Source: Oppiella nova
Taxonomy: Eukaryota > Arthropoda > Arachnida > Sarcoptiformes > Oppiidae
Assembly (NCBI GenBank): GCA_905397405.1
Contig: CAJPVJ010000069.1
Coordinates: forward strand, 1 to 48,074
Length of the DNA stretch: 48,074 nucleotides
Direction: 5' to 3'
Below, one piece after another: positions 44,361 through 48,074 of this stretch. Made by a program: the position numbers and the translations under genes. The notes under the pieces are model-generated. The model saw nothing but the letters and a program-made list of their open reading frames with translations, had not been told where the DNA came from and ran no database searches. Each line of letters opens with the position of its first letter. Positions within the stretch are counted from its first letter, which is position 1.

Positions 44361-45200
44361 TTATGGTGTAGGTTGAACGGTTTTTAATAACTGTTTCAAT
44401 TGAGTCACATCAATTTGGCCGGGCGCAGAAGCTTCACCAATCATGCCAAAACTAAAGCTGCCGCCCATATTGGCTGTGGCAATTCGAGAAATAGTCCCGA
44501 GTTTACCCATCGACATGGTGAGTAATGGTTTTTTAGATTGTTGGCTGACTTTTAAGGTCGCATTCATCAAAGTAAACACATCTTGTTTGCTTTGTGGCAT
44601 CACTGCGATTTTAAGAATATCTGCGCCAAGCTGATCTTGTTTAAGCAAGCGTTGAACGATTTCTGCTTCATCAGGGGTCTTTTTAAAATCGTGATTGGAC
44701 ATCACAATCAATACTTTTTTCTCATGTGCCAATTTAACGGTGTTTTTCACCACTTGCTGATCTCGGAACATTTCAACATCCAGCATGTCCATAAAGGGTT
44801 GGCGTAAATAAGCTTGATAGATTTTGTCATAATCTGCATCGCTGATGGTCAGTTGCCCGCCTTCGTTATGGGTACGAATGGTGGCGATCATCGGTTTAGC
44901 CCCTAAAATCTGTTTAAGCTCATGTCCTAAAGCAATCACTTGCTTAGTGTCACTGGCAAAGTTGAGTAGATCTATGCGGAACTCTGCCAAATCAGCATCT
45001 GGATTGCTGGCAATGATTTTTGCCTGTGCTAAGGCTTGTTCTTTGGTTTTTGCTGTAATCGGGACGATGGTTTTTACTGGGAGTTTTGCCAGTTCTGCAA
45101 GTTCAACTGGGCTTGGTGAAATAGGTTGCGCCTGTGTCATCTGAAGGGGCAATATGGGGCTAAGTGCAAGCATCAATGCTGCAAGTTTTTGTAGTTTCAT
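44361..45200 (-). CDS. quiB: Periplasmic catabolic 3-dehydroquinate dehydratase QuiB (type I)
   Basis: 279 residues from the ATG at 45200, six bases after GGAAG; the ATG two codons earlier overlaps the ribosome site. It has a signal peptide (LAALMLALSPILPLQMTQA), which the biosynthetic AroD lacks. Type I motifs are EFRIDLL, ATIRT, the catalytic His in SNHDFKKTP and the Schiff-base Lys in DILKIAVMP. It removes water from 3-dehydroquinate to give 3-dehydroshikimate. It is separated from pcaG by a repeat-filled gap. Confidence 0.92.
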   Translation of the reverse strand: MKLQKLAALMLALSPILPLQMTQAQPISPSPVELAELAKLPVKTIVPITAKTKEQALAQAKIIASNPDADLAEFRIDLLNFASDTKQVIALGHELKQILGAKPMIATIRTHNEGGQLTISDADYDKIYQAYLRQPFMDMLDVEMFRDQQVVKNTVKLAHEKKVLIVMSNHDFKKTPDEAEIVQRLLKQDQLGADILKIAVMPQSKQDVFTLMNATLKVSQQSKKPLLTMSMGKLGTISRIATANMGGSFSFGMIGEASAPGQIDVTQLKQLLKTVQPTP

Positions 45201-45284
45201 TTTCATCTTCCTGAATAAATTATCCGTTTGTATATCGCGTTTTCGCTTGATTGCGATTTCATTTAAGTGCTTTTCGTCTATCTA

Positions 45285-45476
45285 AATCCCTCCTAATCCC
45301 TCCCTTGCGGAACTTCAATCGTTCCTCACCCTTTTTAAAAGGGAGGGGTATCGCGAATCTCAAGACTTGAATCACTTCATATCATGTCCACCTTTTAAAA
45401 AAGGAGGCATGTCACAAATCTCAAGGCTTCAATAAGTTCGTGACAAGCCCCCTTTAAAAAGAGATTTAGGCGATTC
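45285..45476. repeat. Tandem 60-base repeats between pcaG and quiB
   Basis: A family B-like segment (45285-45350) runs into three degenerate tandem units that start with CCTTTTTAAAAGGGA (about 45330), CCTTTTAAAAAAGGA (45391) and CCCTTTAAAAAGAG (about 45449), spaced about 60 bases. The first two units share AATCTCAAG followed by CTT and CTTC/TTCG. They lie inside an otherwise compact cotranscribed cluster, in the only large gap. Confidence 0.65.
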
Positions 45477-46106
45477 CTAGATATCAAAAAATACAGTTTC
45501 GTCTTCACCTTGAATTCGAATATCAAAGCGATACACGATTTCACCGTCTACTTCACTGCGTTTTGCAATCAGGGTTTGGCGGCGGACTGCCCACTCAATA
45601 CTGTTGAGTACCGGATCATTGGCGTTTGCTTCAACTTCATCGTCAAAATAAATACGGGTATGCAAACCAATGTTGATTCCACGAGCAAATAGTGCGACTG
45701 CAATATGTGGTGCTTGGGTTGAGCCTTTACGTCCTGCTACAGCCCCCGGTTTAATGGTGTCAAAACTCCAAAAACCAGTTTCAAAATTTGCGCCTGTACG
45801 CCCCCAACCCTGAAAATGAGCATCGGCTGTTTTGCCTTGGGTATCGGCCTGACTTGGATAAACCCCATTGGCATCGGCTTGCCAGATTTCCAGCAATACA
45901 TCTCTTAATGGTAAACCCAGTCCATCAAACACTTGACCTTCGATGCGGATACGTTGGCCTTGAGTGTGTTGTTTCACCAATTGGTTATCGAAGCTATGTT
46001 CAAATACTTCAATATTGGCTTGTTGTGGCAATAAACCGATATGTACATAAGGACCACCTGTTTGTGATGGGGTTTCCTTAATTTCCTGAAAATTCCATGC
46101 ATTCAT
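45477..46106 (-). CDS. pcaG: Protocatechuate 3,4-dioxygenase alpha subunit PcaG
   Basis: 209 residues. It has the intradiol dioxygenase fold but lacks the iron ligands, as expected for the alpha subunit. Recognisable parts are TPSQTGGPYVHIGL, LLEIWQADANGVY, GWGRTGANFETG and the C-terminal FDIRIQGEDETVFFDI. With PcaH it opens the ring of protocatechuate to 3-carboxy-cis,cis-muconate. It begins 12 bases after pcaH. Confidence 0.95.
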   Translation of the reverse strand: MNAWNFQEIKETPSQTGGPYVHIGLLPQQANIEVFEHSFDNQLVKQHTQGQRIRIEGQVFDGLGLPLRDVLLEIWQADANGVYPSQADTQGKTADAHFQGWGRTGANFETGFWSFDTIKPGAVAGRKGSTQAPHIAVALFARGINIGLHTRIYFDDEVEANANDPVLNSIEWAVRRQTLIAKRSEVDGEIVYRFDIRIQGEDETVFFDI

Positions 46107-46118
46107 TGTGTGAGTTCC

Positions 46119-47268
<1,150 letters not shown>

Positions 47269-47312
47269 TGAAATTGTCCCTCTTTGTGATCTTATGTCTG
47301 ATCTTGAGAAAG

Positions 47313-48074
47313 TTAGCTTGCATCGGTATGCGCCACTAAGGATTTAACAAAAATTGCCACAGCCGCAGCGGTTGCAGGAATCATCAATAAGCTTAAAATT
47401 GCGGTAAATGACCAATCATTGCCCAGCAAAACAGCACCAATCCAAGCCCCAAACACTGCGCCAAAACGGCCGATCCCTGTCATCCATGCCACACCTGTTG
47501 CACGACATTGAGTTGGGTAAAAACGGGCACTTAACGCTGGCATTGCAGATTGCGCACCATTGATTGCAACCCCTGCACATAACACCAAAATGGCCAATAA
47601 TGTTGGGTTGCTGAGGCTTTGACCTACGGCAACAGCAAACAAGCCTGCGATAAAATAGAATGCTGAAATAATGCGGTTTGGGTTAAAACGATCCATTGCC
47701 CAACCAATAAATAACGCACTCAACACACCACCAAACTGGAATAGACCGCCAATAAATGCCGCGCGTTCCATGGTTGCGCCGGTTTCACGCATCAAGGTTG
47801 GTAACCAACTGGTCAGTAGATAAATCACCACCAAGCCCATAAAGTAGGTTGACCATAACAACACTGTGCCTTTGGCAAATTTTTGGGAAAACAACATGCC
47901 AAATACATTTTTCTTTTGTGCCACAGCAGACTGTTCTTCTGGGATATAAAAGCTGTCAGCAAGCTGTACTTTTTCAGGCGCAATATGGCTCAGGATTTTG
48001 CGAACTTTTGCAGCATCTCGACCATAATGCTGCCAGTTACTTTGTTTCAGGTCCGCTTGAACAGGGACCAATGG
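47313..48074 (-). CDS. pcaK: PcaK transporter C-terminal half joined in frame to QuiA sequence (chimera, open at window edge)
   Basis: The PcaK part covers 47313 to about 48019 and gives about 235 residues: the central cytoplasmic loop and membrane helices 7-12 of an aromatic-acid/proton symporter of the major facilitator superfamily. Typical pieces are LLTSWLPTLMRETG, GWAMDRFNPNRI and ARFYPTQCRATGVAWMTGIG. It would import protocatechuate or 4-hydroxybenzoate. Upstream of Asp-Ala-Ala-Lys-Val-Arg the frame continues without a stop into QuiA residues (VPVQADLKQSNWQHYG). The N-terminal six helices of PcaK are therefore missing from this copy. The frame is open at the edge, so its start is unknown. 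Confidence 0.85.
   Translation of the reverse strand, partial: PLVPVQADLKQSNWQHYGRDAAKVRKILSHIAPEKVQLADSFYIPEEQSAVAQKKNVFGMLFSQKFAKGTVLLWSTYFMGLVVIYLLTSWLPTLMRETGATMERAAFIGGLFQFGGVLSALFIGWAMDRFNPNRIISAFYFIAGLFAVAVGQSLSNPTLLAILVLCAGVAINGAQSAMPALSARFYPTQCRATGVAWMTGIGRFGAVFGAWIGAVLLGNDWSFTAILSLLMIPATAAAVAIFVKSLVAHTDAS
48020..48074. repeat. 55-base exact copy of internal quiA sequence at the window edge
   Basis: Identical to 40992-41046 in the same orientation, 7028 bases away. Directly to the left, two bases differ, then GATGC (minus strand) matches by chance or as microhomology, and after that the sequences diverge. It marks the junction discussed for pcaK. Confidence 0.97.

Noticed and set aside
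48012-48019. Homologous recombination as the cause of the quiA-pcaK joint
   Set aside because: Beyond the exact 55 bases the similarity is only GATGC next to two mismatches, so no long homology is visible between quiA and pcaK at the joint.

Overview
The window looks like a stretch of Acinetobacter chromosome. It is AT-rich gammaproteobacterial DNA. The gene orders fimL-nudC, rsmI/lpoA-yraN-dolP and ygfB-pepP-ubiH-ubiF/I with zapA-6S RNA are all gammaproteobacterial, and the pca-qui order at the right end is the one known from Acinetobacter. The species cannot be fixed from the sequence alone.

Layout. 1-6.2 kb: the 3' part of fimL, nudC, an esterase, then the envelope/ribosome block dolP, yraN and an LpoA-like gene, divergent from rsmI. 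6.5-13.7 kb: a SutA-like RNA polymerase-associated protein, two ubiquinone hydroxylases, a GNAT acetyltransferase, pepP and ygfB on the minus strand. Divergent from these are a coiled-coil gene, zapA and the 6S RNA gene. 13.8-20.3 kb is accessory: small secreted or membrane proteins of unknown function, a LysR regulator divergent from a hydrolase with a Cys nucleophile, many hairpins, and a strongly folded candidate small RNA on the minus strand (about 19868-20063). 20.3-28.4 kb: the high-affinity potassium system kdpABC-kdpDE, with no recognisable kdpF. 28.7-30.6 kb: uppP, a dispersed repeat, and a second-type Hfq protein whose Sm domain carries two extra residues. 30.7-38.3 kb: a copper island with a Met/His-rich exported protein, a CusRS-like two-component system, copC, copD, a two-HMA copper ATPase and a CueR-type regulator. 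Two different copper-type operators are visible. 38.3-39 kb is a patchwork of dispersed repeats. 39.1-48.1 kb: the periplasmic quinate/shikimate route (quiA, porin quiX, quiC, quiB) and the protocatechuate branch pcaG, pcaH, pcaC and pcaK, all on the minus strand.

How the genes work together. QuiA oxidises quinate or shikimate with PQQ. QuiB and QuiC convert the products to protocatechuate outside the cytoplasm. PcaK imports protocatechuate, PcaHG cleaves its ring, and PcaC decarboxylates a later intermediate. In the copper island, the sensor pair and CueR would control export from the cytoplasm (CopA) and periplasmic handling (CopC, CopD, the Met/His-rich protein).

The most unusual point is the right edge. 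The last 55 bases (48020-48074) repeat 40992-41046 inside quiA exactly. They join the 5' part of quiA to the 3' part of pcaK in the same reading frame. That arrangement is what the junction of a tandem duplication (or a circle) of a 7028-bp pca-qui segment would look like. The exact length of 55 also suggests a k-mer-based contig end, so reads would be needed to separate biology from assembly.
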